From: an uncultured Gemmataceae bacterium | GTDB lineage: Bacteria > Planctomycetota > Planctomycetia > Gemmatales > Gemmataceae | Reading direction: 5' to 3' | Assembly: GCA_937923405.1 (NCBI GenBank) | Contig: CALDUY010000023.1 | Location: 62,001 to 126,000 of the forward strand | DNA: 64,000 bases | Part shown: positions 1 through 9,332 of the stretch, piece by piece | Layout: each line of letters opens with the position of its first letter | Numbering within the stretch: the stretch's first letter is position 1 | The notes under the pieces: model-generated | Databases searched by the model: none | What the model saw: only the letters and a program-made list of their open reading frames with translations | What the model was told of the DNA's origin: nothing | Made by a program: the position numbers and the translations under genes

Positions 1-2
1 AT

Positions 3-2216
3 CGCGATTGGGTCATCGCTGCTCTCAACGCCGATCTCCCCTTCGATCAATTCACCATCGAGCAATTGGCCGGCGACATGCTCCCTGGGGCGACCTTGGA
101 GCAACGTATCGCCACTGGCTTTCATCGCAACACGATGATCAATGAGGAAGGCGGCATCGATCCGCTGGAGTTTCGCTTTCATGCCATGACCGACCGCGTG
201 GCGACGACCGGCACCGTCTGGTTGGGCCTGACGCTCGGTTGTGCCCAGTGCCATACCCACAAGTACGACCCCATCACTCAACGCGAGTACTACCAACTCT
301 TCGCCTATTTGAACAATGCCGACGAGCCGGAATTGTTCTTGCCCGATGATCGAGCGGTAGAGAAGCTCAAGGAGATCGCCCGCCTTGAAGAAGAGTTACC
401 ACATCGCTTTAGTCCGGAACAAGAAAAACAGTTTCAGCAGTGGGTGGAACAGGCTCGCTCGACAACGGCTCGCTGGACCGTGTTGCGCCCCTCGGCTCTG
501 AAGGGCAGCTTGCCATTGTTGACGCTTCAAGACGATGGTTCCATCTTCGTCACCGGCGATCAATCTAAGAGCGACACCTACGAATTGACCTTTGACACCC
601 CGCTCAAGAACATCGCGGCGATCCGGCTAGAAGTGTTGCCCGACGATCGGTTGCCGGGACGCGGTCCGGGGCGTGTCTACTATGAGGGACCGCAAGGCGA
701 TTTTTTCCTCTCTGAATTTTCCGCATTTGCCGACGGAGAAAAGGTGACCTTCCGCGAGGCCAGCCAGAGTTTCGCCAGTGGTAACAACAAGGCCAAGTTC
801 ACGCTCGACGGCGATCAACAGACAGGTTGGTCGATCAACGGCGGTCAGGGCAAAACTCATCAGGCGGTCTATCGACTGGACAAACCGCGTGACGTGAGCC
901 AGCTACGGGTACAGATGCTCTTCGAGAAATACTATGCGGCCAATCTCGGACGATTCCGCCTGTGGGTGACGAGCGACACTTCGGCTACGGCTGGAGAGGT
1001 GCCCACCGAGTTGGAGCCAATTCTTCTGCTAGACTCCGAACAGCGAACTCCGCCTCAGTGGGCTTTGCTGCGCCGACATTTCGCCCTGACCTCGCCACAT
1101 ACCAAAAAACTCCGCGAACCGATCGACCAACTCCGCAAACAACTGCCCGCGCCGAAGAAGACGTTGGTGTTTGTCGAACGACCCGCAGAAAACCCGCGGC
1201 CCACCTTCGTGCATCATCGCGGCGAATTCCTCGAACCGACCGAACCTGTCACGACTGGACTGCCAGCCATCTTAAAACCGCCCGCGATGCCGAGCACTCG
1301 TTTGGAATTTGCGCGCTGGCTCGTCTCGCCTGATAATCCCTTGGTCGGACGAGTGACAGTCAATCGTCACTGGGCGGCGTTCTTCGGAACCGGCCTCGTT
1401 GCCACGCAACAGGATTTCGGGCTGCAAGGCGATCTGCCTTCTCATCCGGAGTTGCTCGACTGGTTAGCGTTGGAATTCATGGAACGCGGCTGGTCGGTCA
1501 AGCAGTTGCATCGCCTGATCGTCACCAGTGCCACCTATCGCCAGTCGTCGAAGGTGACGCCGCCGCTGTTGGCACGCGATCCGAATAATCGCTTGTTGGC
1601 TCGTGGACCGCGTGTCCGACTCGAAGCCGAGGTACTGCGCGATCTGGTGTTACGCTCCAGCGGTCTGCTGGCCATGCGGCTAGGTGGTCCTAGCGTCTTT
1701 CCGCCGCAGCCTCCCGAGGTGACTTCGGAAGGGGCTTATGGCAAACTCGACTGGAAGGTCAGTCCCGGAGCCGATCGCTACCGTCGCGGGTTGTACACCT
1801 TCATGAAGCGGACAGCCCCGTTTGCCTTGTTCAGCACGTTCGATGGCCCCTCTGGTGAGGTGTGCCTGGCCAAACGCGAAGTAACCAACACGCCGTTGCA
1901 AGCGTTGTCTCTGCTGAACGATCAGACGATCCTCGAAGCAGCTCAGGCCGTGGGCCGACAGATGATTGACGATAAAGCCGATCTGAATCATCGCCTAAAG
2001 CAACTCTTTCGACAAATCCTGACTCGTCCGCCGACCGACGACGAAGTGGAGTTACTGCGTGGCTTTTATCTCACGCAACGGCATCGCTTCGCCAATAAGG
2101 AGTTGGACGCCGCTGCCGTCGCCGGAGAGGGGCCGGGCAATGTCGTCGAGCGAGCGGCTTGGACCGTGACGGCGCGAGTATTGTGGAATCTCGATGAGAC
2201 GATCGTGAAGAGGTGA
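3..2216 (+). CDS. DUF1549/DUF1553 domain protein (PSD1-type), 5' end outside window
   Basis: The frame is open to the left edge: upstream of the first Met at 66 it reads RDWVIAALNADLPFDQFTIE, a typical internal DUF1549 stretch, so the true start lies before the window. A CAQCH motif (CxxCH, as in c-type haem sites) follows in the block LGCAQCHTHKYDPITQREYY. The C-terminal third matches the DUF1553 pattern (NPLVGRVTVNRHWAAFFGTG; REVTNTPLQALSLLND). These large proteins are abundant in planctomycetes, usually exported and paired with DUF1501 proteins, as here with a 4-bp gap. A role in breakdown of sulfated or complex polysaccharides has been suggested for the family; the substrate here is unknown. 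Confidence 0.93.
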   Translation, partial: RDWVIAALNADLPFDQFTIEQLAGDMLPGATLEQRIATGFHRNTMINEEGGIDPLEFRFHAMTDRVATTGTVWLGLTLGCAQCHTHKYDPITQREYYQLFAYLNNADEPELFLPDDRAVEKLKEIARLEEELPHRFSPEQEKQFQQWVEQARSTTARWTVLRPSALKGSLPLLTLQDDGSIFVTGDQSKSDTYELTFDTPLKNIAAIRLEVLPDDRLPGRGPGRVYYEGPQGDFFLSEFSAFADGEKVTFREASQSFASGNNKAKFTLDGDQQTGWSINGGQGKTHQAVYRLDKPRDVSQLRVQMLFEKYYAANLGRFRLWVTSDTSATAGEVPTELEPILLLDSEQRTPPQWALLRRHFALTSPHTKKLREPIDQLRKQLPAPKKTLVFVERPAENPRPTFVHHRGEFLEPTEPVTTGLPAILKPPAMPSTRLEFARWLVSPDNPLVGRVTVNRHWAAFFGTGLVATQQDFGLQGDLPSHPELLDWLALEFMERGWSVKQLHRLIVTSATYRQSSKVTPPLLARDPNNRLLARGPRVRLEAEVLRDLVLRSSGLLAMRLGGPSVFPPQPPEVTSEGAYGKLDWKVSPGADRYRRGLYTFMKRTAPFALFSTFDGPSGEVCLAKREVTNTPLQALSLLNDQTILEAAQAVGRQMIDDKADLNHRLKQLFRQILTRPPTDDEVELLRGFYLTQRHRFANKELDAAAVAGEGPGNVVERAAWTVTARVLWNLDETIVKR

Positions 2217-2220
2217 GACG

Positions 2221-3624
2221 ATGGACAGAATGATGCAGCGACGTCAGTTCTTCACGCGCTGTGGCTTGGGTCTGGGCCAGATGGCTCTGGCAAGCCTGCT
2301 AGCCGAGGCCCAATCGCCGAACGATCCGCTGGCTCCGAAGAAACCACACTTTCCGGCCAAGGCCAAGCGAGTGATTCATCTGTTCATGGCCGGTGCGCCG
2401 AGTCATCTTGATCTGTTCGACCCCAAGCCGGCCTTGGCCAAACTGGAAGGCAAGCCCTTGCCTCCTAGCGTCATTGGCGGCCAACGTTACGCCTTCATCC
2501 GTCCCGATGCTGCCGTCATGGGGCCAAGGTTCAAATTCCAAAAGTGTGGCAAGTCCGGCGTAGAGTTGGCCGCGGAAGTAATGCCGCGTCTCGCCGAAGT
2601 GGTCGATGATCTTTGTTTGATCCGCTCGATGCGGACCGATCAGTTCAACCATGCGCCGGCCCAGATCTTTCTCAACACAGGCTTCTCCCAGCCAGGCCGA
2701 CCGAGCCTCGGCTCCTGGGCGGTCTACGGCCTGGGAGCGGAGACACGTGATCTGCCAGCTTTCGTGGTCATGTCCACCGGCGCAGGCATCTCGGGCGGAT
2801 CGGCTAACTGGTCCAGTGGGTTTCTGCCCACGGTCTATGCGGGAGTTCGCTTGCGTTCCACCGGCCAGCCAATCCTCAACGTGGCCAGTCCACGCGGCAT
2901 CGATGCGCGCTTACAGAAAGAATCGTTGGACCTAGTCCGCACACTGAACCAGAAGCGACTCGATCAGGACGGCGATCCAGAAATTGCCACGCGCATCAAT
3001 GCCTACGAGATGGCATTCCGTCTGCAAAGCTCAGCTCCCGAGTTTATGGATCTTAAAAAGGAGTCAAAAGAAACTCTCGATCTTTACGGATGCGATCTGG
3101 ACAAACCGTCGTTTGCCCGAGCTTGTCTAATCGCGCGACGGTTGATCGAACGCGGGGTTCGCTTCGTCAACATTTACCACGAAGGCTGGGACGCGCATTC
3201 GGATCTGACCGGCAACCACAAAAATAACTGTCAGGCCACCGATCAAGGCAGCGCAGCGCTTATCAAAGACCTTAAAAGGCGTGGATTACTCGACGATACG
3301 CTAGTGATCTGGGGCGGCGAGTTTGGCCGCACGCCGATGGTCGAGACCAACGCCGCTCTGGGGCGCAGTCTGGGCCGCGATCATCACCCACAAGCGTTCA
3401 CCATGTGGTTGGCGGGCGGCGGTGTCAAGCCAGGGTTGGTGCATGGTGAGACCGACGACCTAGGCTTTCACGTCGTCAAGGATCCTGTCCACGTTCACGA
3501 CTTACAGGCGACGATTTTGCATCTACTCGGCTTCGATCACGAAAAGCTGACCTACCGCTTCCAAGGCCGTGATTTCCGCCTTACCGACGTACATGGCAAG
3601 GTGGTGCAGGCATTGCTTGCCTGA
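2221..3624 (+). CDS. DUF1501 domain protein (sulfatase-like fold), Tat-type leader
   Basis: 467 aa. The N-terminus has a twin-arginine-like leader (RRQFF followed by a hydrophobic stretch to LASLLAEA), so export is likely. The body matches DUF1501: LFMAGAPSHLDLFDPKP, GGEFGRTPMVE and the histidine-containing RDHHPQAFTMWLAGGG, in an alkaline-phosphatase-like fold related to sulfatases. It starts 4 bp after the DUF1549/1553 gene, the standard planctomycete pair, and is probably co-transcribed and acts with it in the cell envelope. Two ATGs lie close together (2221, 2233); the second would put the RR motif nearer the start. Confidence 0.92.
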   Translation: MDRMMQRRQFFTRCGLGLGQMALASLLAEAQSPNDPLAPKKPHFPAKAKRVIHLFMAGAPSHLDLFDPKPALAKLEGKPLPPSVIGGQRYAFIRPDAAVMGPRFKFQKCGKSGVELAAEVMPRLAEVVDDLCLIRSMRTDQFNHAPAQIFLNTGFSQPGRPSLGSWAVYGLGAETRDLPAFVVMSTGAGISGGSANWSSGFLPTVYAGVRLRSTGQPILNVASPRGIDARLQKESLDLVRTLNQKRLDQDGDPEIATRINAYEMAFRLQSSAPEFMDLKKESKETLDLYGCDLDKPSFARACLIARRLIERGVRFVNIYHEGWDAHSDLTGNHKNNCQATDQGSAALIKDLKRRGLLDDTLVIWGGEFGRTPMVETNAALGRSLGRDHHPQAFTMWLAGGGVKPGLVHGETDDLGFHVVKDPVHVHDLQATILHLLGFDHEKLTYRFQGRDFRLTDVHGKVVQALLA

Positions 3625-4003
3625 CGCTGCCGACTGTTAGAGCACTCTGTGAAATCGGTGGAGCAAAACGCTGGCTTTAGCCTGCGACTACCCATGCGGA
3701 GTCACCGGTAGCCGCTGGCTTTAGCCTGCGAACGAACTTCATCCTGCCTGCCGCTACACCATCTTGAGAAGCGTTTAGAAGAACGCAGCGGAACGTCCTA
3801 TACCTTCGCTCGTTTCGTTACACTTTGTTCATCCCGATGAGGGATCTAGAAAATCTTGGCCAGATTTGTCTAGACGGCCAACACATCGCTGATCCATCGG
3901 GCATATTCTCAGTGACAGCCAAAGCGCGACCTGCTGTTTCCTCGAAGGTCGCTGCTCCCACCTATAATCGTCCACCCACCTACCTAAGCGGGAGATCGGA
4001 CTC
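3625..4003. other. 379-bp intergenic region with a short direct repeat
   Basis: No convincing gene. A 60-aa frame at 3825-4007 has no recognisable content. The stretch holds two copies of a 19-nt sequence (listed separately) and a purine-rich GGGAG just before the next start codon, a plausible ribosome binding site for the gene at 4004. Confidence 0.6.
3669..3731. repeat. two copies of a 19-nt imperfect-palindrome repeat
   Basis: CGCTGGCTTTAGCCTGCGA occurs at 3669-3687 and again, identically, at 3713-3731. Each copy can fold as GC-T-GGC/TTTA/GCC-T-GC, a small hairpin with one T-T mismatch. Both lie directly downstream of the DUF1501 stop. It could be a dispersed intergenic repeat element or part of a transcript end; no T-tract follows. 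Confidence 0.6.
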
Positions 4004-5485
4004 ATGAAGCCATTCGTGCGGCCCAGGCTGGGCGTCGAGGTTCTGGAGAGCCGCGAATGCCCCACCGTGAGCCTTCGTTATGTTGCTGGCGGTCTGTTCA
4101 TCTGGGGGCGGCCCAACTCCGATCTGTCCATCACGGGCCAGTCGTCCGGACTGTTCAAAATCACGGACGGGACCAACGATCTGGGAAGCTACCGAATCAC
4201 GAAGTTTCTCGATATCCGCTTGAGTTCGCGTCCGGGCTTTTTGGATATCGATCTAGCCGGCAAAGTCCTAGCCGGCAACGTCTACATCAACCTGGGCAAT
4301 GGCTTCACGGGCAACCCAGCTACGAAGCTCTCCACCGTGGACATCTACGACAGCACCGCGACTACGGGGCTGAGTACGGGCCAGATTCGCGGTAACGTGA
4401 CCATCGTGCGCGGCAACGGTGGCGAGACCATCAACATTGGCGCGAACAAAATCAATCTCGTCACCACGAACGTCAACCCATTGACTATTCGTGGTAATGT
4501 AGCCTATGGCGCTCCGATAAGTCCGAATAAAGTCGACTCCCTGACGATCACCGACGCCACCATCATCGGCGGCTATGTGGCTACCTCACAGGTCGAACAA
4601 GTTATCATCGGAGAGGAGGCAGTGGGCATTGCTGGCTTCTCGAAGATTGGTCGGCACCTGACGATCACCTACAACGGGGTTAACGCAGGCTTAAAGTACC
4701 AAATAGCCGGTACGATCGGCGGTAATATCACGCTCAAGGCGGGAGCCTCGTCGTCGAAATCCTCAAATGTCTTTCTCCTACAACCCGCTGACGCCACCAA
4801 TGATACCACGGTGCTAGGGAAGGTGACGGTCACCTTGGGAAACTCATTCGATGGCAATCGCTTTTCCATCCTGAATCCGACGGGAGCATCAACGACACTA
4901 ATCCAGGGTAATGTCCTGTTTCGCTCGTTGAACGGAATTCTCGATCCGGGTTCCATAGATCGCGTTGAGCATCAAGGCTTTATCGAGGGTGATCTCGGCG
5001 TTCAATTGGGCGAAGGCGATAACGAGTTCTCGTTCGGCGACACCACACCTGATGCGTTCATCAATGGCGAGTTCACCTACGTTGGCGGGAACAACTCCAA
5101 CTTAATCGGCGTCACTGGCGTGTTCACGAACTTCTTCAATGGAGAGATCGGTGGCGATGTCACGATCGTCGTGGGCAACGGCGTCAACGACACCTTCATC
5201 GGCACCGGGATCTCCGGCGTGTTGACCTATCGCGGCGGAAACTTCCAGGACACCGTGACCCTCGCTCCCGCAGTCGATGACACCTATCTATACATGCTCG
5301 ACATTCTGTTTGGCGTCGGCACGAATACTCTGGAACTGGATGCCTCGGCGGTGTTCGGGCCAAATCAGATGTTCATCAACGGCGTGATCGAGGCGGCCCC
5401 CGGTGCCTCGAACACCTTTACGCTAACAGACCCGAACTCCACCTTAGTGTTGCTACCGACCCTGCAGCAGATCAACTTCCCGTGA
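4004..5485 (+). CDS. secreted/surface protein with planctomycete LExRExPT N-terminal motif, beta-rich
   Basis: 493 aa. The N-terminus contains VEVLESRECPT (residues 11-21), the short motif found near the start of many large exported planctomycete proteins in place of an obvious signal peptide. The rest is rich in Gly, Asn, Thr and Ile/Val with irregular repeats such as GGNITLKAG, GGDVTIVVGNG and GNVTIVRGNGG, consistent with a parallel beta-solenoid. No catalytic motif was recognised. ATG 4004 is preceded by GGGAG at about 10 nt. It converges with the metallopeptidase gene, and a bidirectional terminator lies between them. Likely an extracellular or cell-surface protein of unknown role. Confidence 0.8.
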   Translation: MKPFVRPRLGVEVLESRECPTVSLRYVAGGLFIWGRPNSDLSITGQSSGLFKITDGTNDLGSYRITKFLDIRLSSRPGFLDIDLAGKVLAGNVYINLGNGFTGNPATKLSTVDIYDSTATTGLSTGQIRGNVTIVRGNGGETINIGANKINLVTTNVNPLTIRGNVAYGAPISPNKVDSLTITDATIIGGYVATSQVEQVIIGEEAVGIAGFSKIGRHLTITYNGVNAGLKYQIAGTIGGNITLKAGASSSKSSNVFLLQPADATNDTTVLGKVTVTLGNSFDGNRFSILNPTGASTTLIQGNVLFRSLNGILDPGSIDRVEHQGFIEGDLGVQLGEGDNEFSFGDTTPDAFINGEFTYVGGNNSNLIGVTGVFTNFFNGEIGGDVTIVVGNGVNDTFIGTGISGVLTYRGGNFQDTVTLAPAVDDTYLYMLDILFGVGTNTLELDASAVFGPNQMFINGVIEAAPGASNTFTLTDPNSTLVLLPTLQQINFP

Positions 5486-5508
5486 GAGCTACATCTGATC
5501 CATGAGCG

Positions 5509-5552
5509 ATCAGGAATCTCTGGCTCTGTCCGAGATTCCTGATACGCTTTTT
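5509..5552. terminator. bidirectional-looking rho-independent terminator
   Basis: Perfect 12-bp stem ATCAGGAATCTC (5509-5520) / GAGATTCCTGAT (5532-5543) with an 11-nt loop, followed by TTTTT at 5548-5552. It sits between the convergent genes 4004-5485 (+) and 5552-6436 (-). The T-tract favours termination of the plus-strand transcript. Confidence 0.8.
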
Positions 5553-6436
5553 CACGGCAGCCGAACGCGGGCTAACTGTGCGTCCAGCGATTCAAGATGG
5601 TCGAGTAAGCTCTTTTCCGGATCGGGAAAGACCTTTTCTAGCTTCGGTCCGATGGGGCCAGGGTGCCGAGTGCCGCGAAGCTGCTGGAGATAGCTGAGCA
5701 GTACCGTTTTAGCATCGGGATGGGAGTTCAGCATCAGATGCACCCAAGCCCAGGCCTCGCGGTACTCGGCGGGGTTCATCTCATCGACCTGTCTGAGTCG
5801 TTCCAGTCGGGCCAGTTCGACCTTGTACGCACCAGAGACGACCCCGCGTCGCAGAACCTCGACGTGCATCTTGTTGATGCCCTTGCTCTCAGGGGGAAGC
5901 TCAAAATACTCCGCCAATCCCTCGTCGAGCCAAAGCGGTACATCGCGAATGACGCTGTGCAGCAAGGCATGGGTCAACTCGTGCCGAAGATCCTGACGGA
6001 TCCGCTTGCCCCAGTAGGTGTAAACCATCAAGTCCTCCCCACCGCCAACGCCGCGTGGCTGAGCCACAAAGAACGCGCGACGTTCGGGTAAGTCAGGATA
6101 GCGTTCCTTCATGTAGCGTTCATAGCGTTCGCGAGTCTCGAACAGATAGACACGCACCTCAGCAGTGCCAGGAGGAAGCAACAGTTCCTTGTATACCTGA
6201 TCGCGGAGTTGCGCCAGTTCGTCGAAGAGAGGTTGTTCGCGTGGAATCTCAAAGTCTGAGAGAAAGATGTACGGCGCGATGCGGAAGGAGTAACGCGACG
6301 GCAGCGTGGCGGCTTCCTCGCGCGGCGCGCGGTCAATCTTCTCCTCGGCGGGTTTCTCGCGTTGCCGCACGAAGCCCAGAGGGTGACAGCCGATCGCCAA
6401 CAACAACGGTGACAACAGCAGGAGGGTGCGGATCAT
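5552..6436 (-). CDS. lipoprotein gluzincin-type metallopeptidase (DUF1570-like)
   Basis: 294 aa from ATG 6436. The leader MIRTLLLLSPLLLAIGC has a lipobox with Cys17, so it should be a lipoprotein. The active-site block RHELTHALLH (HExxH at 152-156) is followed by LWLDEGLAEYFE, with Glu172 as the probable third zinc ligand, the gluzincin arrangement of peptidase-MA-like/DUF1570 proteins common in planctomycetes. An upstream GTG (6457) would add seven residues before the hydrophobic leader and is less likely. Substrate unknown; it acts outside the cytoplasmic membrane. Confidence 0.85.
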   Translation of the reverse strand: MIRTLLLLSPLLLAIGCHPLGFVRQREKPAEEKIDRAPREEAATLPSRYSFRIAPYIFLSDFEIPREQPLFDELAQLRDQVYKELLLPPGTAEVRVYLFETRERYERYMKERYPDLPERRAFFVAQPRGVGGGEDLMVYTYWGKRIRQDLRHELTHALLHSVIRDVPLWLDEGLAEYFELPPESKGINKMHVEVLRRGVVSGAYKVELARLERLRQVDEMNPAEYREAWAWVHLMLNSHPDAKTVLLSYLQQLRGTRHPGPIGPKLEKVFPDPEKSLLDHLESLDAQLARVRLP

Positions 6437-6533
6437 GAACACCTCAGCAGCCCACACAACCCCGGCCTGCCGCCGGGAGGGGTAGGACGATACGAACGAT
6501 TCATCGGCAAATCAAGTCCAGTTGATGCAGTCT

Positions 6534-8222
6534 TCACCCAATAACCCGTCCTCGCGCTACATTCCGTCCTGCCTTACCCATCGCTACCTGATGCACTTCT
6601 CGCCACCACTGTTTCCACCCCAGTTTGCCTGCCAATCCCCAGACCAGGTAGATTCGCAAAAACCGGAGACGATCGGTGCGCGATACTAGCGGATGCTCAA
6701 GAAAGCTCAGATGCAATCGAGCCAGATCACGCACTCGGCGCAACCGACTCACCTTGCTTTGTCGATGCACTCCAACCAGATCGACAAACCAGACTCGATC
6801 TCGCCGGACGGTCGTGGTTGAATCGATCTCGCGCAAACCTCGTTCCGAGACGACGTGATCCGTGGGGCTGATGAGTATGTTGGCCGCCTTGAGATCGCGA
6901 TGGGACAGCCCCATGTCGTGCATCTGCCGCACATAGCGAGCCAATTCCTCGATCACCAAGCGTCGGCGGATCGCCTCACCGCCATACTGTTCCACGAAGG
7001 CCCGCAAATGAACCGCCTGGGGCACTTTTTCCGTGAGAAGATAGCCGCGCCCCCAGCGATGCCAGACTGCCAACGGACGCGGAGTCGGCACGCCTCGTAG
7101 CCGCAATCCATGACCGAACACATAGGAGCGCATCGCTGGGGGCCAGCGCAGCCAGGCCAGACAGCGACTCTTCCACGTCGCCTTGAGTCGTTTGAACACC
7201 ACAGCGCGAGGCCGACCAGCGATGGGCAGTTCTAATTCCACCACCACTGAAGACTCGGACCGTTTTAGCGTCTTCAGGTCGGCGTTGTTGAGGAGTTGGT
7301 CGGCGCGACGGCAGACCTCGTCTAGGGCACAGGGATCGAGTTCGGTCACTGCTAGCCCGCCCTTGATCCGGCGATAATGGCGATTTCCCCCCAGGCAGCG
7401 TCGATCAAATTGTCGCATCTGCTCGATCAGCGTATCTTGGGTCTGCTGAGCAATTACGCGAGCCGACTCGTGCTCGTCTAAAGACAGATCCACTCGTCGA
7501 GCGAGATAACTTCTCCAGGCCCGCAGGCGATCGGTTCGACTAAATCGCAAGGCGAACCAACGATCTAGGATGACCAGACTTTCTAGCGAGTCGGTCCAGT
7601 TCAACGGTGGCCCGACTCGCACTTTGTCCAGATCGATGAGAAACAGTTGGGGCCACTCGTCAACGAAGCGAATAAGCATATTGCCCGGATGCAAATCCCC
7701 GTGTCGTACTCCAGCACGATGCTGGGTGGCCAACAAAGCTCCCACGGCCTCGGCCAACCTCTGTCGAGCGATGACTCGGCGCACCTCAGGCAAGGCGGGC
7801 AATTCGTACTCCAGATAGTCCAGCAGAGGTTGGGTATTCGGCAGAGTTCGTGTAATTAGCACACTATTTGAGGGGGCCAGTCGCTGATACCGTTCGCCGA
7901 CGCCCAGCACCTCGACGGTCGGCACACCACGACGGGCCACTTCCAGACTGAGAGTGAACTCGCGCGGAGCCCGACGTCCTCCTCGCAGCAGGCATCGCGC
8001 CCAGTCCCGTAGTCCACCTCCGTACTCTTTGATGTGCAGATCCATCCCCTGCGCCTGCACCCGATAGACGGCACGATGAGAAGCCCGTTTGACTACAGAG
8101 GTACGTCCGGGTGGCAACAAGAATCCGTCAGGGCCAAGCCATTGCTCGATCCCTCCTCCAGCCATCTCAGCAAGCAGTCGCCACACAAATGACCCTTTTC
8201 GGATCGTGATTAGATTATTCAT
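6534..8222 (-). CDS. tandem-domain lipopolysaccharide-kinase-like protein (two WaaP/InaA-type kinase domains)
   Basis: 562 aa containing two protein-kinase-like domains. Domain 1: candidate ATP-binding Lys65, catalytic loop HGDLHPGN (174-181), metal site LIDLDK (195-200). Domain 2: Lys344 (VVFKRL), catalytic loop HRDLKAAN (441-448), metal site FVDLVG (479-484). The loop sequences and overall look match the Kdo/WaaP (InaA) family, which phosphorylates sugars of lipopolysaccharide core. Both copies keep the catalytic Asp and the metal-binding Asp. ATG 8222 overlaps the end of the preceding glycosyltransferase gene (8215-8222), so the two are translationally coupled. A role in phosphorylating an envelope glycolipid is inferred. 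Confidence 0.85.
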   Translation of the reverse strand: MNNLITIRKGSFVWRLLAEMAGGGIEQWLGPDGFLLPPGRTSVVKRASHRAVYRVQAQGMDLHIKEYGGGLRDWARCLLRGGRRAPREFTLSLEVARRGVPTVEVLGVGERYQRLAPSNSVLITRTLPNTQPLLDYLEYELPALPEVRRVIARQRLAEAVGALLATQHRAGVRHGDLHPGNMLIRFVDEWPQLFLIDLDKVRVGPPLNWTDSLESLVILDRWFALRFSRTDRLRAWRSYLARRVDLSLDEHESARVIAQQTQDTLIEQMRQFDRRCLGGNRHYRRIKGGLAVTELDPCALDEVCRRADQLLNNADLKTLKRSESSVVVELELPIAGRPRAVVFKRLKATWKSRCLAWLRWPPAMRSYVFGHGLRLRGVPTPRPLAVWHRWGRGYLLTEKVPQAVHLRAFVEQYGGEAIRRRLVIEELARYVRQMHDMGLSHRDLKAANILISPTDHVVSERGLREIDSTTTVRRDRVWFVDLVGVHRQSKVSRLRRVRDLARLHLSFLEHPLVSRTDRLRFLRIYLVWGLAGKLGWKQWWREVHQVAMGKAGRNVARGRVIG

Positions 8223-9240
8223 GTCCTCTCTCTCCGACTGGCGCGAGTAGTAATTCGCCCAGCAGAGTCAGCCAGGTCTTGGCCGCGCAACTGATCGAAT
8301 ACTCGGTCTGGAGTTGGCGACGACCGGCCTGCCCCATCCTGGCCCGCAGGGACGCATCTCCGACGAGCCGCCTTACGGCGCAGAGCCAGTCTTCCGCTGA
8401 ATGCACCAACCACCCCGTCTCACCATGCCGCACTATTTGCAGATGCATCCCCACCGGATTGGCGACGACCGGTAGTCCTGCTGCCATGTACTGCAGCAGT
8501 TTCAGACCACACTTGCCACGACTCCAAAGATCGTCAGGGATCCAGCTGATGCCCAGGTCAGCCTGGAGTAATTCCGCGACTTCGGTGGCTTCGCTCCAGG
8601 GACGACAGATCACTGGCAGATGCTGGAACCTGGGAAAGCGATCGCAGATCACCCGCAGCCGTAGTCCCGGTATCGCCTGGCCGAGTTGTTCCAACAGCGG
8701 CGCGATGCGTTCGATCCCTTGCAGCGTGCTAGAGGAACCGATCCAGACCAGTTCTTTGCCATCCCGTGAGCCGGCGGTCTCGCTTCGAACGGGATACCGC
8801 TGTTCGTCGACGCAAGTCGGCACGACAACCACTCGGGTTGGGTCGGCATACAGAGACGCATGATCCGCCAGGAAGGCATTGCCAGCGATCACGGCCTCGC
8901 AAACACGCACTGTAGAGATGAAACGCCGAAGCCGCCCCGCGTGGTGTAGTCCCTTCTGGGCATAGGAGTCGCGGAGAAAGATGGCATCGTCGAAGTCGAA
9001 CAACAAGCGAGCGGCCTGGCGACGCAACTGCTGGAGCTGCCATCCCGGCAACAGCGTGCGTTGCAGCACCACATTTGCTCCACGAAGTTGACGAAACAAC
9101 AACCAACGTTGATGCCAGGTTCGGGGTAGGGGCAGAAGTTCAAGGGAATGCCCCGCCTGTTCCAGCCAGGGTCGCAGTGCGGCGAGACGATACCGGCAAC
9201 AGACATGATCGATGGCGGAAACGAGTGCGACGAGATGCAC
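8215..9240 (-). CDS. glycosyltransferase family 4/1 protein
   Basis: 341 aa. The C-terminal half carries the GT-B nucleotide-sugar site: WSRGKCGLKLLQYMAAGLPVVANPVG followed by GETGWLV, with the K-G-LKLLEYMAxGxPVV pattern of family 4 enzymes. The N-terminal half has an acceptor-type Rossmann region (LLFDFDDAIFLRDSY). It starts with GTG at 9240 behind a strong GGGAGGG. It overlaps the double kinase gene by 8 bp, suggesting that the two modify the same envelope glycan or lipid. The sugar donor cannot be read from sequence. Confidence 0.88.
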   Translation of the reverse strand: MHLVALVSAIDHVCCRYRLAALRPWLEQAGHSLELLPLPRTWHQRWLLFRQLRGANVVLQRTLLPGWQLQQLRRQAARLLFDFDDAIFLRDSYAQKGLHHAGRLRRFISTVRVCEAVIAGNAFLADHASLYADPTRVVVVPTCVDEQRYPVRSETAGSRDGKELVWIGSSSTLQGIERIAPLLEQLGQAIPGLRLRVICDRFPRFQHLPVICRPWSEATEVAELLQADLGISWIPDDLWSRGKCGLKLLQYMAAGLPVVANPVGMHLQIVRHGETGWLVHSAEDWLCAVRRLVGDASLRARMGQAGRRQLQTEYSISCAAKTWLTLLGELLLAPVGERGHE

Positions 9241-9332
9241 GGTACGGCCCTCCCTGGCCCCGAGAAAACGATTCCGCTACACGGTTTGCTTTTGCTCCAA
9301 TGAGACGGCGAGCCTTCGTTGTTCCTGAAACG

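Noticed and set aside
6461..6477. CCCGGC/GCCGGG hairpin upstream of the metallopeptidase gene
   Set aside because: Only 6 bp, no T-tract, and common by chance at this G+C content.
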